Shown: positions 25,110 through 34,048, counted from the stretch's first letter. The stretch is DNA of 41,053 nt from an uncultured bacterium (GCA_946611605.1 CAMODU010000007.1:1-41053); one strand, 5' to 3'. The notes: a model not told the origin generated them from the sequence alone. Made by a program: numbers and translations.

Positions 25110-27680
25110 ATGAAGAAGATATTAAATATATTATCTAACTCAAAATTATATGTGATAACATTCATGTTATCATTATTTATAATATCTTTAATCTTTATTT
25201 TAAATGATGTAACTCCTTTTGGTGAGAAATCATTATTATGTGTAGATTTTTATCATCAATATGGTCCTATGTTAGGAGAGTTATATGATAAATTGCATTC
25301 AGGTGGTAACCTTATTTATTCATTTAATATGGGGTTAGGATTACCATTCTTTAGAAACTTCTTTAATTATTTATCATCACCTTTTAATATATTAATAATG
25401 TTATTCTCAAGAAATAATCTTGTTACATCATATACATTTATAATTGGTTTAAAAGCTGTAATAGCATCATGTACTTTTGTATATTTCTTATCACATAAAT
25501 TTAATACAAAGGAATTATTCTTAATACCTTTAGGAATAATATATGCATTCTCAGCTTACTATTCAGCTTACTATTGGAATATGATGTGGCTAGATGGATT
25601 AGTATTCCTACCAATTATAGCATTAGGTATTGAATATTTAGTTAAGGATGGTAAATGGAAACTATACACCATATCACTTGCTTTGATGCTTGTATCTAAT
25701 TATTTTATAGGATATATGATATGTTTCTTCTCTGTATGTTATTTCATAATATTTAATATACATGAATTACATTTTAAAAAAGGAGAAATAAAGAAAGCTT
25801 TAAAGAAGTTCTTTATTAATATAGTTAAATTTGGTTTTGCATCATTACTTGCTGGTGCATTAGTTGCTGTAGTATTAATACCTTTATTTAAATCTATTGC
25901 TTCTATATCCGCATCACATGGAACAATACCACTAACACAGTATTATAAATTTACTGTAGAAGATTATTTAAAGTTCCACTTAACTGGTGTACCAACAACA
26001 ACATTTGCATCTGATAGTATTACAGCTCCTAATATATCTGCAGGTATATTATCAGTAGCATTATTACTAGCATTTATACTTAACTTTGAAATACCTATTA
26101 AGACTAAGATATGTTATTTATTATTATTAGGAGTATTTATAATCGCATTCTTTAATCCAACACTAGATTACATACTTCATGGTATGCATGTACCAAATGA
26201 TTTACCTTATAGATATTCATTTATATATACATTTATATTTGTAACTATAGGATCATATGCAGCTGTTAATATGAAGAAACTTCCTTACATATTATCAATA
26301 GGAGGTTATGTATTCTTAATGGTACTTCTACTATCAATAACAACAGATAGTTGGACAGGATTAAATAGTAATATGATATATATAAATATGATACTACTTA
26401 CTTTATATTTTATATTCTATTCAGGTACTAAGTTTATTAGTTCATTAAAGAATGTATTCTTCTTAGCATTAGCTGCAGTAGCAGCTATAGATGTAGTAGT
26501 ATCTATTAATTATAATTGGAATATTACTCAAGTATTAGAAACATTCTATCAAGACTATAACGAAACAGAAGAATTACTACAATATGTAGATAACTATGAT
26601 AATTCAGAATTTTATAGAATAGAGAATGTACAAATGATGACTTTAAACGACCCATCATGGTACAACTATCATGGTATGACTACATTCACATCAATGGCTT
26701 ATGAAGATATGGCAATACTACAACATAAATTAGGTTTACCTGGAAATCATATTAATTCATACTATTATGTTCAAACAACACCAATATATGATTTGATGTT
26801 TGATATGAAGTACTTCATAGGTAATACTAATGATGATAAAAGATATACACCAATTAAAACTATAGCTGAAACAGCTAATCAATTTAACTATAATGTATCT
26901 TTAGGATATGGTACTAATAAAGAATTAAAAGATTGGTATTATAATTCAAGTAATCCTTTTGATAATCAAAACGATTATATAGAAAAAGCTACTGGTATAA
27001 ATAATGTATTAGAAAAGATGAGTCCTACTAGTACAAATGAAATATATAATGATGGTTCATTCTATATAGTAGAATATGAATATGATAATCCTGGAGATAA
27101 TATGTATTTCTATACTGAATCATATGCTGTAGATTATTTCATAATTGGAACTTGCTTATATTATAGAAATGATAATTATACTAACTATGAAGGAGTATCA
27201 GATAAGATATATTATTCAATGTTAGATAACTATGATGAAACTAAAATAATAAATATTAAATCTGAAGATAAAAAAGTATATGTATATGTTGGATATAATT
27301 CTTATATACCTAACGCATTTAATATGTATACTATAAATCAAGATAAGTTTAAAGATGCTTTTAATTATTTCAATAATAATAAAATGAATATAACTAAGTT
27401 TAGAGAAAGTTATATAGAAGCATATATTAATACTGATTTAGATTATGTATATACATCTATTCCTTATGATGAAGGTTGGAGTGTATATGTTGATGGTAAA
27501 AAAGTAGAAACATATAAACTTGCTAATGCATTACTTACATTCGATATTACTCCTGGAACTCATAAGATAGAATTTAAATATAGACCTAAATTCTTCTTAC
27601 TAGGATTAATAATATCAATTATAAGTATAATTATATTAATAATTAGTTTTAAATTAGATAAAAAGAAAAAGCATAAATAA
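25110..27680 (+). CDS. YfhO family membrane protein (putative lipid-linked glycosyltransferase)
   Basis: 856 residues. YfhO proteins are large GT-C-like membrane enzymes implicated in glycosylating lipoteichoic acid. The N-terminus shows the family features: CVDFYHQYGPMLGELYDKL after helix 1 with its acidic residue, NMGLGLPFFRNFFNYLSSPFN, and YYSAYYWNMMWLDGLVFLP, followed by about ten more helices up to ~475. A large extracytoplasmic domain (about 480-830, very Asn/Tyr-rich) ends YVDGKKVETYKLANALLTFDITPGTH, and a last helix with KKKKHK closes. Start ATG at 25110 after AAGGTGA; the GTG at 25101 lies in that site. Fits the tagO-type teichoic acid pathway present in the window. Confidence 0.9.
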   Translation: MKKILNILSNSKLYVITFMLSLFIISLIFILNDVTPFGEKSLLCVDFYHQYGPMLGELYDKLHSGGNLIYSFNMGLGLPFFRNFFNYLSSPFNILIMLFSRNNLVTSYTFIIGLKAVIASCTFVYFLSHKFNTKELFLIPLGIIYAFSAYYSAYYWNMMWLDGLVFLPIIALGIEYLVKDGKWKLYTISLALMLVSNYFIGYMICFFSVCYFIIFNIHELHFKKGEIKKALKKFFINIVKFGFASLLAGALVAVVLIPLFKSIASISASHGTIPLTQYYKFTVEDYLKFHLTGVPTTTFASDSITAPNISAGILSVALLLAFILNFEIPIKTKICYLLLLGVFIIAFFNPTLDYILHGMHVPNDLPYRYSFIYTFIFVTIGSYAAVNMKKLPYILSIGGYVFLMVLLLSITTDSWTGLNSNMIYINMILLTLYFIFYSGTKFISSLKNVFFLALAAVAAIDVVVSINYNWNITQVLETFYQDYNETEELLQYVDNYDNSEFYRIENVQMMTLNDPSWYNYHGMTTFTSMAYEDMAILQHKLGLPGNHINSYYYVQTTPIYDLMFDMKYFIGNTNDDKRYTPIKTIAETANQFNYNVSLGYGTNKELKDWYYNSSNPFDNQNDYIEKATGINNVLEKMSPTSTNEIYNDGSFYIVEYEYDNPGDNMYFYTESYAVDYFIIGTCLYYRNDNYTNYEGVSDKIYYSMLDNYDETKIINIKSEDKKVYVYVGYNSYIPNAFNMYTINQDKFKDAFNYFNNNKMNITKFRESYIEAYINTDLDYVYTSIPYDEGWSVYVDGKKVETYKLANALLTFDITPGTHKIEFKYRPKFFLLGLIISIISIIILIISFKLDKKKKHK

Positions 27681-27690
27681 TATGCTTTTT
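27666..27690. terminator. bidirectional terminator shared by yfhO and the kinase gene
   Basis: Ten-pair stem AAAAAGCATA/TATGCTTTTT. The yfhO TAA (27678-27680) is in the loop, and the convergent gene's TAA begins in the last base of the stem. The stops are 9 nt apart. Confidence 0.9.
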
Positions 27691-28607
27691 TAATTTAAGA
27701 ATAATTTACTAATATTTTTCTTTGGTAGTAATAGTTTGATTGTATGACAATTTTCAATATTATAAGTCATAGTATGTATTTCTAGTTTTTCGCCATCAAT
27801 ACACCAACTCTTTTTTAATCTATTTTTGAACTTTATCTTAATATTATTAGTTCTAAAAGATATAACATTCTTAACATCATTAGGATCTTTAATAACGGAT
27901 AATCCTAAAGCTCCAATTATATCCAATCTCTTAGATGCAGTAACAATATATACTTCAAACTTATCATCATCTAATTTAACATCTTTAAAGAATGAATCAA
28001 ATCCTGCTACTCTAGTAGCTGAACATATCATCATCATAGAACATGATATATCATGTGATTCACCATCTACTGTATAAGTTATATCATGCATCTTAGTATC
28101 ACCAAATAAGTCTTTAGCTCCATTTATAATATATGCAAGATATCCAAACTTCTTTTTTTCTTCTCTTGTTGTATCATATGCAATATTTAAGAATTTACCA
28201 AATCCTCCAACATATACAAATGGTCTTTTATTTATAGTTGGTATATCAATACTTTTGATTTCACCTGATAAACAATCTTTAATATTTTTATCTATATTAT
28301 CAGAATAACCAAACATCTTACCAACATCATTTGTAGTACCAACTGGTATATGAGCAAGTATTAATTTGTTTTGTCTTAAAGAATTACCATATACTATTTC
28401 ATTGAAAGTTCCATCTCCACCCATAGACATAACTAAGTCTACATATCCTATGTGATGAACAATCTCTTTTGCATGTCCTTTGTATTGAGTTGCAATAAAC
28501 TTTACTGAATAATCAAACTTTTCTATAAGCTTCTTATAATGAGGTATCATACTCTTCTTCAATGTGTGACCAGAATTCGGGTTATAAATAACAACACATG
28601 ACTTCAT
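27690..28607 (-). CDS. Diacylglycerol/lipid kinase family protein (DgkB/YegS-like)
   Basis: 305 residues of the DAGK catalytic superfamily. NPNSG (9-13) and GGDGTFNE (63-70) are the ATP-binding signature; PVGTTNDVG follows, and a C-terminal beta sandwich ends CIDGE, where the acidic pair is usually catalytic. In Firmicutes, DgkB recycles diacylglycerol produced by lipoteichoic acid synthesis, which fits the neighbouring yfhO and tagO; other lipid substrates are possible. Own promoter (28632-28659). Confidence 0.92.
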   Translation of the reverse strand: MKSCVVIYNPNSGHTLKKSMIPHYKKLIEKFDYSVKFIATQYKGHAKEIVHHIGYVDLVMSMGGDGTFNEIVYGNSLRQNKLILAHIPVGTTNDVGKMFGYSDNIDKNIKDCLSGEIKSIDIPTINKRPFVYVGGFGKFLNIAYDTTREEKKKFGYLAYIINGAKDLFGDTKMHDITYTVDGESHDISCSMMMICSATRVAGFDSFFKDVKLDDDKFEVYIVTASKRLDIIGALGLSVIKDPNDVKNVISFRTNNIKIKFKNRLKKSWCIDGEKLEIHTMTYNIENCHTIKLLLPKKNISKLFLN

Positions 28608-28631
28608 AATAATACCTCCTAACTAGCATAT

Positions 28632-28659
28632 ATTATAGTTAATTTTCATAAAAAAGCAA
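28632..28659 (-). promoter_or_regulatory. promoter of the lipid kinase gene
   Basis: TTGCTT (28659-28654), 16-nt spacer, TATAAT (28637-28632). Confidence 0.55.
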
Positions 28660-28674
28660 ATATTAATATATATA

Positions 28675-28683
28675 TGTTATAAT
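28675..28683 (+). promoter_or_regulatory. extended -10 promoter of the RNB gene
   Basis: TGTTATAAT on the plus strand, 20 nt before the ATG. Confidence 0.65.
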
Positions 28684-28702
28684 TATTTTACAGGGTGGTA
28701 AT

Positions 28703-30613
28703 ATGGACAATAAGTATAAAGAAGATGTTAAAAAGTTATTATTAATATATAAATACAATCCTGATTATAGAGATGAACTATATGATAGGTTGTTTTCAAG
28801 AAATAGAAATAAACTATTAATTGCTATGTTAGATTCGTTTGAACAGGAGATATCTAACTTCTCTTATGATGGAGAAAACGATATAACATATCTTTTTACT
28901 TTATTTGAATTATTGCCTGACGTTATAAGACGTAATCAATTCTTGCAACAAACAACAATAAATAGGTTTACTGATATTCATAGAAATATAAATGATTTAA
29001 TTCATACTAAACCAACTAACTTAACTAGAGATGAAACTAAAAGATATAAACTTCTTAAGAATATATTATTTAAGATGGAAGATACAATATTAAAATTCCA
29101 TTATGAAATACCAGATGACTATGATCCTACAAAAGGTGATTATATATCTTATATAATATTTAAAACTAAGAATCTAAATCATTTTAGAAATGCTATAGAT
29201 GAATTCCCATATATTATAAATATTAAATTAAAGGATGAAATACCTTTAATAAATAAAGTATTAGAAGAATATCTTAAAGCATTAGATAAATATGTATCTG
29301 ATATTAATCTAGGCCCAATTGATGATTTAATATATTATAAGAAAGTATTTAGTATGATAATGAAATCTCCTAAATTAGCATTAAATGATGAAGATAAAGA
29401 AGTATTACTTAATATGTTAAAGGATTATACTAACAATAAAGATTTAAGTGTTGTTAGGCAAAGAGAAAAGTTATCCTACTTCGTAAACTCAATCATGTTA
29501 ACTGTACTAGGAGAAGAAGAAGATAACTCTTTAACAAACCTTAACTATGAATATGAAGTACACGATAGTTTTAAAGCATCACATAATATTGAAGCAAAGA
29601 AAATATATGTATTAAATAAAGAGTTACAAGGTAAAAGAAAAAGAAGAAAAATATATACATTTGATGGTGAAGGTGCATATGAATTAGATGATGGGTTATC
29701 CATAGAAAAAAGAGATGGTATATTTCATCTAGGAGTTCATATTGCAAATCCAATGAAATACATTCCTCATAATTCAGTATTATATGATGAAGCCAAAAGA
29801 AGAACTAGATCCCTTTACTGTGGAACTGAATGTATTCCAATGTATCCATTTAATCTATCAGGAGATTTAATGAGTTTAAATCAAGGAGAATATAGATACG
29901 CTTTATCACATTACTTTGATATAGATGCAAGAACAGGTGAGTTATTAAAATATAGTATTAAGGATGAAATAATTAAAGTTACAAGGAATTGTACTTATAC
30001 TAACTTCAATGAAGACATAGTTCACGGATCAGATGACAACAATTACTATGATACTTTATTACATCTATGTGAAGTAGCACCTATATTATCAAGAGTATAT
30101 GATGAAAACTCAGTATATCAAGAGTACCATTCAGATAACTCAAGAACAATTGGTACATCTGTTGTTGAAAAATGTATGATATATACTAATTATAATTTAG
30201 CTAAGTTATTCTCTGATAGAGGATTACCTTACATATATAGATGTCATAAAATTAATGAAAAAGAAGTAAAAGAAATAGAAGACTTACAAGCAAGAATAAA
30301 ACTTAGATCAGATGATAAATCTGTATTAAGAGATTTAGAGATGTTAAAGAATATGTTCCCAAGAGCATATTACACATTAAATAATGTAGGTCATGAAGGA
30401 CTTGGTACAACATATTACTCACATGTAACATCTCCATTAAGAAGATTTGCAGATAATCTTGCAACTGAATGCGTATTTAAATTTATACTAGATGACTATA
30501 CAAGTGAAGATATAAAACGTTATAATGAATATATAGAACAAGTATCTGAAGAGATAAATCAAAAAAGAAGAACATTAGATGATTATGAATTAACTAGAAT
30601 TCATAGAAAATAA
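28703..30613 (+). CDS. RNB-domain ribonuclease-like protein lacking OB-fold domains
   Basis: 636 residues. The C-terminal half is an RNase II/R catalytic (RNB) domain: TFDGEGAYELDDGLS near 319-333 aligns with the canonical TIDGxxTKDIDDAIS, followed by LGVHIANPM, GLPYIYRCHKINE and NVGHEGLGTTYYSHVTSPLRRFADN. Three of the four metal Asp are kept (D321, D329, D330); the second is Glu (E327). The first ~280 residues are helical and charged, without cold-shock or HTH domains, and the protein stops soon after RNB, so no S1 domain. Normal RNase R is elsewhere in the window, so this is a divergent paralogue; activity uncertain. The DUF3592-like membrane gene follows after 15 nt in the same operon. Confidence 0.85.
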   Translation: MDNKYKEDVKKLLLIYKYNPDYRDELYDRLFSRNRNKLLIAMLDSFEQEISNFSYDGENDITYLFTLFELLPDVIRRNQFLQQTTINRFTDIHRNINDLIHTKPTNLTRDETKRYKLLKNILFKMEDTILKFHYEIPDDYDPTKGDYISYIIFKTKNLNHFRNAIDEFPYIINIKLKDEIPLINKVLEEYLKALDKYVSDINLGPIDDLIYYKKVFSMIMKSPKLALNDEDKEVLLNMLKDYTNNKDLSVVRQREKLSYFVNSIMLTVLGEEEDNSLTNLNYEYEVHDSFKASHNIEAKKIYVLNKELQGKRKRRKIYTFDGEGAYELDDGLSIEKRDGIFHLGVHIANPMKYIPHNSVLYDEAKRRTRSLYCGTECIPMYPFNLSGDLMSLNQGEYRYALSHYFDIDARTGELLKYSIKDEIIKVTRNCTYTNFNEDIVHGSDDNNYYDTLLHLCEVAPILSRVYDENSVYQEYHSDNSRTIGTSVVEKCMIYTNYNLAKLFSDRGLPYIYRCHKINEKEVKEIEDLQARIKLRSDDKSVLRDLEMLKNMFPRAYYTLNNVGHEGLGTTYYSHVTSPLRRFADNLATECVFKFILDDYTSEDIKRYNEYIEQVSEEINQKRRTLDDYELTRIHRK

Positions 30614-30628
30614 AAAGGTGGAGATTAT

Positions 30629-31321
30629 ATGTATAATATTGATGTATCTAATATTAAGAAAGATAATAGAATAAATTACATATTTCTTATTATAGGAATA
30701 ATAGCATTTATAGTTATGGCATCCATAGCATTCATAATTGCAAATAATGAAAATAAGCTTACTGCTTCAACTCAGTCATACAAAACTGAATATGAAGAAG
30801 TAGATGGTGATGATGGTACTATGTATAAGGCAGCATATTATTACAAAGTTGATAATAAAGAATATATATGTAGTCCTGACTTTAGGTCATCAAACAAACC
30901 AAGTGATAAGAGTAATACAATATATTACAATCCTAGTGATCCTAAACAATGTAGTACAAGTTCATTAAGAATATTCTTAGTTGCCATGTCTGCATTATTC
31001 CTAGTACCAATAGTATTTACTTTAATAGGATTATTTGGAATGAGACGTGTTAGCAATAGAATTAAAAAGATGAATGAACTTGCTACATATGGAAAACTAA
31101 TTAGAGGTTTAGAATTTGAAACTATACCATCAGGAACATATATAAATGGAAGAAATATTCCTCAAATAAAAGTTAAATATCAAATGCCAGATGGTACAAT
31201 ACACGAACTTATATCAGATAAAAGATATGATATGGTAGATGGGGCATATGGTAAAACAGTTGATTTATTAATTGATGAAAATGATCCATCAACGTATTTT
31301 ATAGATTTCAATATACAATAA
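30629..31321 (+). CDS. DUF3592-like membrane protein, two helices
   Basis: 230 residues. Helix 1 (about 17-39), an outside domain with KTEYEEVDGDDGTMYKAAYYYKVDNKEYIC and YYNPSDPKQC, then helix 2 (about 112-135), and a cytoplasmic tail with a second beta-like repeat of the same kind (GRNIPQIKVKYQMPDGTIHEL ... LIDENDPSTYFIDF). The 'Y-x-P-x-D/N-P' phrase is typical of DUF3592. Function unknown. It is co-transcribed with the RNB gene and ends at a strong terminator. Confidence 0.82.
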   Translation: MYNIDVSNIKKDNRINYIFLIIGIIAFIVMASIAFIIANNENKLTASTQSYKTEYEEVDGDDGTMYKAAYYYKVDNKEYICSPDFRSSNKPSDKSNTIYYNPSDPKQCSTSSLRIFLVAMSALFLVPIVFTLIGLFGMRRVSNRIKKMNELATYGKLIRGLEFETIPSGTYINGRNIPQIKVKYQMPDGTIHELISDKRYDMVDGAYGKTVDLLIDENDPSTYFIDFNIQ

Positions 31322-31346
31322 AAAAGAAGCGTTATGCTTCTTTTTA
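31322..31346 (+). terminator. intrinsic terminator of the RNB/DUF3592 operon
   Basis: Ten-pair stem AAAAAGAAGC/GCTTCTTTTT, 5-nt loop, T-rich tail. It starts right after the TAA. Confidence 0.9.
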
Positions 31347-31487
31347 TTTTAATTGGAGCGATTGGTTAAGTTATTTCAAACTTTTCCTCGCTGATGAGAA
31401 ATTAATAACTTATATATCAATTTCTATAAACATCTTACCATAAAATTATAATAATTCAAATAGAAATGCTAAAATTTGTAAAATTAA

Positions 31488-31496
31488 TGATATAAT
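31488..31496 (+). promoter_or_regulatory. extended -10 promoter of the APH-family gene
   Basis: TGATATAAT followed by TGATATAGG. The rest of 31347-31487 is AT-rich and shows no feature I can support. Confidence 0.65.
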
Positions 31497-31516
31497 TGAT
31501 ATAGGTTGGTGATAAA

Positions 31517-32530
31517 ATGGATTATTTTGAATTACAAGATTTTAATAAAAGAATCGGATTAAATACAGATTTAAAAAATATTTCTAAAAAAATATGTGAT
31601 GTTTATAACTTGGGAGAATTTATTTCAAATGAATTAATTGCCATTGGTTATGAGGATTATAATTACTATTTAATCACTTCAAAAGGAAAATATTGTGTTA
31701 AAATTTTTAGTAATTTTAGAACTAAAGATGATATTAAAAATTATTTAGAACGAATCAAGATGGTTGCAAATAGTAGTACAAATTCACCTAAACCTTTAAT
31801 TATAAATAATGATATTTCACTATCTTTAACTTATGAAAACAATCATTATGATATTTGTGTGTTTGAGTATATTGATGGAAAAAATTATTTTGAATTACAT
31901 GAAAAACCTAGTAATGAAGAAATTAAAGAATTAGCAAAACAAACTGCTATAATTAATAATCTAGATATTAAACCAAAGTTTATTTATGATGCTTGGGCTA
32001 TTATAAACTTCGAAGAAGAATATAAACAAAAAAGAAAATATCTTCCAGAAAAATATCAAGGTGAATTTGATAAATTGTTAAAAGAATTAAAAAATATTAA
32101 TTTTGATAAATTACCCAAAGCATTTGTTCATGGTGATATTATTAACACAAATGTAATGAAAGACAATAATTCTAAAATATGGATTATAGATTTTGCAGTT
32201 TCTAATTATCTACCTCGAATAATAGATTTAGCAGTTATTTCTTGTAATATGTGTTTAGATGAAATTTCTAAGAATAAAACATATGAAAATATTAAATTGC
32301 TATTAAGTGAGTACAACAAATATAATAAATTAACGGATTATGAATTAGAAGTATTTGGTATATTTTATAAATTGGCTAATGCAATGCATATTTTGCAACC
32401 TATATTTATTGCTAAAACAGAAGGAGACTCAGAAGAAAATCAGTATTGGTTAAATGAAGGAATAGTAGGATATTCATTTAGCGATGATGAAAAGTTTTCA
32501 AAAATATTAAGCAAAAAGGAAAGCTATTAA
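31517..32530 (+). CDS. Aminoglycoside phosphotransferase (APH)/choline kinase family protein
   Basis: 337 residues. An N-terminal lobe has the ATP lysine in YCVKIF (K62) and a hinge CVFEYIDGKNY. The C-lobe holds the catalytic loop FVHGDIINTNVM (H205, D207, N212) and the Mg-binding IIDFAVSN (D225). The APH fold covers antibiotic, choline, homoserine and other small-molecule kinases, so resistance is only one option. Isoleucine is coded mostly by ATT here, whereas core genes favour ATA, suggesting recent arrival. Own promoter. A frameshifted tail of 24 codons follows; the chain may be truncated. Confidence 0.83.
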   Translation: MDYFELQDFNKRIGLNTDLKNISKKICDVYNLGEFISNELIAIGYEDYNYYLITSKGKYCVKIFSNFRTKDDIKNYLERIKMVANSSTNSPKPLIINNDISLSLTYENNHYDICVFEYIDGKNYFELHEKPSNEEIKELAKQTAIINNLDIKPKFIYDAWAIINFEEEYKQKRKYLPEKYQGEFDKLLKELKNINFDKLPKAFVHGDIINTNVMKDNNSKIWIIDFAVSNYLPRIIDLAVISCNMCLDEISKNKTYENIKLLLSEYNKYNKLTDYELEVFGIFYKLANAMHILQPIFIAKTEGDSEENQYWLNEGIVGYSFSDDEKFSKILSKKESY

Positions 32531-32585
32531 AGAATTTGATTGTTTAGAAAATGTTTCAAAAGATAAAATTGTCGCACTAACTTAG
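32511..32585 (+). pseudogene. out-of-frame C-terminal tail overlapping the APH gene end
   Basis: In the +1 frame relative to the APH gene, 24 sense codons run to TAG at 32583-32585, reading AKRKAIKEFDCLENVS then KDKIVALT. The frame change would fall near an A5 run. The TAG sits inside the terminator hairpin, as true stops do in this genome, so this was probably the original end of the kinase. Confidence 0.45.
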
Positions 32586-32592
32586 TGTGGCA
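32570..32592 (+). terminator. intrinsic terminator downstream of the APH gene
   Basis: Stem TGTCGCACTAA/TTAGTGTGGCA with wobbles, followed by TTTATTTTTTT. Confidence 0.78.
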
Positions 32593-32638
32593 TTTATTTT
32601 TTTAATAAATTAGTAATTTGATAAAAATAATCCAAAAG

Positions 32639-32679
32639 AAAAAGATATTCTAGATTTTTCAAAACTAAAGTATCTTTTT
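32639..32679 (-). terminator. probable terminator of the metallopeptidase gene
   Basis: AAAAAGATA/TATCTTTTT arms around a 23-nt AT-rich loop, then CTTTTGG on the minus strand. Weaker than the others. Confidence 0.5.
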
Positions 32680-32685
32680 TATATT

Positions 32686-33804
32686 TCATTTTTTATGAAC
32701 TCCTTTATTGGTATCATGTATAAGATTATCAGATTCATCATATAAATTATTTATCATTTTTAAATTATATCCTGCTTTTTGTAGTTGCTCTATGTATGTA
32801 TTTATCTCCTCTTTTGAAGTTGTATGAGAGCTTCTTGCATTTTCATTCATTTTATCTATTATTTTTCTTATTTTTGGTAATGTTTTTTCTTTAATAGATT
32901 CTATTTGTAATATATCTTCGGTGTAACACATATCTACTAATTTAACAAGTTCTTCATATTCATCTTTTCCAACCCTTGAAACTAATTCATTTTTATTATC
33001 AGATATTCTTGAAATTTTAATATATTTTTTAAACTGTGCATAAAATTCATCTATCAAATAAAAATTATATTTATAAGGATATAGAAAGGGAATATTTAGA
33101 CAAAATGAAGAAAAATCTCCTCCCTTTGATTTAAAAATTTTTTCTATTTCCTCACTGGCTTTTTCATTAAGCAATTCTTCAACATTTCTTTCTCCACTGT
33201 TTTTATGAAAAACATCTACACTAAGACCTGTTTTTTGAACAACACCAATATGATTGTTATCTTCTGTTATAAAAGCAAGGGCATCTCTTGTAATAGCATG
33301 ATTAATTTCGTGAATTATTGCTCTTTCATTTAAAGCTAATATTTGAAATGAAATTAATCTGTTCATATTATTTATATTACCATAATTATAACTACGGGGA
33401 GCAGATTCACTTAACGATCTAAATAACCAATTAATAATAGAGTTATTGTTGACAATAGAGTCATTTGTCATACCGATTAAATTATCAGGTAATTTAATTG
33501 AATATTTTATTTTTTTAAGTATTTTTTCCAAAGGATGTTTTCTACGAGAATTACTAAAGTTAATAAAATCAGTATACTTATCTAAATTATCTATTTTAGG
33601 TAAATATTCATTTATTACAAAATCAATTGTGCTCCAATCTATGTAATAAATAAAAGTAATTTCATTATATCTTTTTTCAATTATATATCTAAACTCATCA
33701 CCATAATACTCAACGAATGATTCTATTAATATTTTTTTATTGTTCTCTAAAGACTGTTTAATTAAATGATTATATTTTTCTTTTAGTTTGTCGTATTTAG
33801 TCAT
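32686..33804 (-). CDS. Putative HEXXH zinc metallopeptidase, 372 residues
   Basis: I do not recognise a named family, but RAIIHEINHAITRDALAF carries a clear HEXXH (H165-E166-xx-H169), and 45 residues later RNVEELLNEKASEEI has NExxSE (E214 as possible third ligand), the thermolysin-clan (gluzincin) arrangement. No signal peptide or membrane helix, so cytoplasmic or exported by another route. The N-terminal 140 residues are charged and helical, the last ~90 helical with Lys/Glu repeats. It ends in TGA. Own extended -10 promoter. Lying between an APH-family gene and a relaxase, it is probably element cargo. A toxin, an anti-repressor protease or a housekeeping role are all open. Confidence 0.72.
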   Translation of the reverse strand: MTKYDKLKEKYNHLIKQSLENNKKILIESFVEYYGDEFRYIIEKRYNEITFIYYIDWSTIDFVINEYLPKIDNLDKYTDFINFSNSRRKHPLEKILKKIKYSIKLPDNLIGMTNDSIVNNNSIINWLFRSLSESAPRSYNYGNINNMNRLISFQILALNERAIIHEINHAITRDALAFITEDNNHIGVVQKTGLSVDVFHKNSGERNVEELLNEKASEEIEKIFKSKGGDFSSFCLNIPFLYPYKYNFYLIDEFYAQFKKYIKISRISDNKNELVSRVGKDEYEELVKLVDMCYTEDILQIESIKEKTLPKIRKIIDKMNENARSSHTTSKEEINTYIEQLQKAGYNLKMINNLYDESDNLIHDTNKGVHKK

Positions 33805-33827
33805 ATATCCTCCATTTCAATAATTTA

Positions 33828-33836
33828 ATTATATCA
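33828..33836 (-). promoter_or_regulatory. extended -10 promoter of the metallopeptidase gene
   Basis: TGATATAAT on the minus strand, 24 nt before the ATG; ribosome site GGAGG. Confidence 0.65.
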
Positions 33837-33912
33837 TTTAAATTAATATTTTTATATGTCTTATTTAAAAATCATAATATCTACTATAATTTTATTTAGA
33901 TAATCTATTTAA

Positions 33913-34005
33913 ACAACTGGAAGTATTACACTAGATAATTCAAACTTTCAAATTCTATATATGAATAATGCAAATCCTATTATATATGATGAAGAAGGAC
34001 AATAA
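33913..34005 (+). pseudogene. orphan 3' gene end (30 codons) before a plus-strand terminator
   Basis: A plus-strand frame without start reads TTGSITLDNSNFQILYM then NNANPIIYDEEGQ and TAA at 34003. It is followed 8 nt later by a strong plus-strand terminator but has no upstream coding. It looks like the stump of a gene removed when the neighbouring mobile segment arrived. Product unknown. Confidence 0.4.
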
Positions 34006-34012
34006 ACTTTTG

Positions 34013-34048
34013 AAAGATGATGGTTTAAAGTGATAAACCATCGTCTTT
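34013..34048 (+). terminator. strong plus-strand terminator, overlapping the mobV end
   Basis: Fifteen-pair stem AAAGATGATGGTTTA/TAAACCATCGTCTTT with one wobble and a 6-nt loop, then TTCTTTATC on the plus strand. The mobV stop (34025-34027) lies in it, so it may serve both strands, though the minus-side T-run is weak. Confidence 0.75.

Noticed and set aside
29571-29753. Antisense ORF within the RNB gene
   Set aside because: It lies fully inside a real gene, is His/Phe-rich low complexity, and has no ribosome site.
31380-31440. Hammerhead-like core (CTGATGAG followed by GAAA)
   Set aside because: No stem II separates the two core pieces and no flanking helices or cleavage triplet fit.
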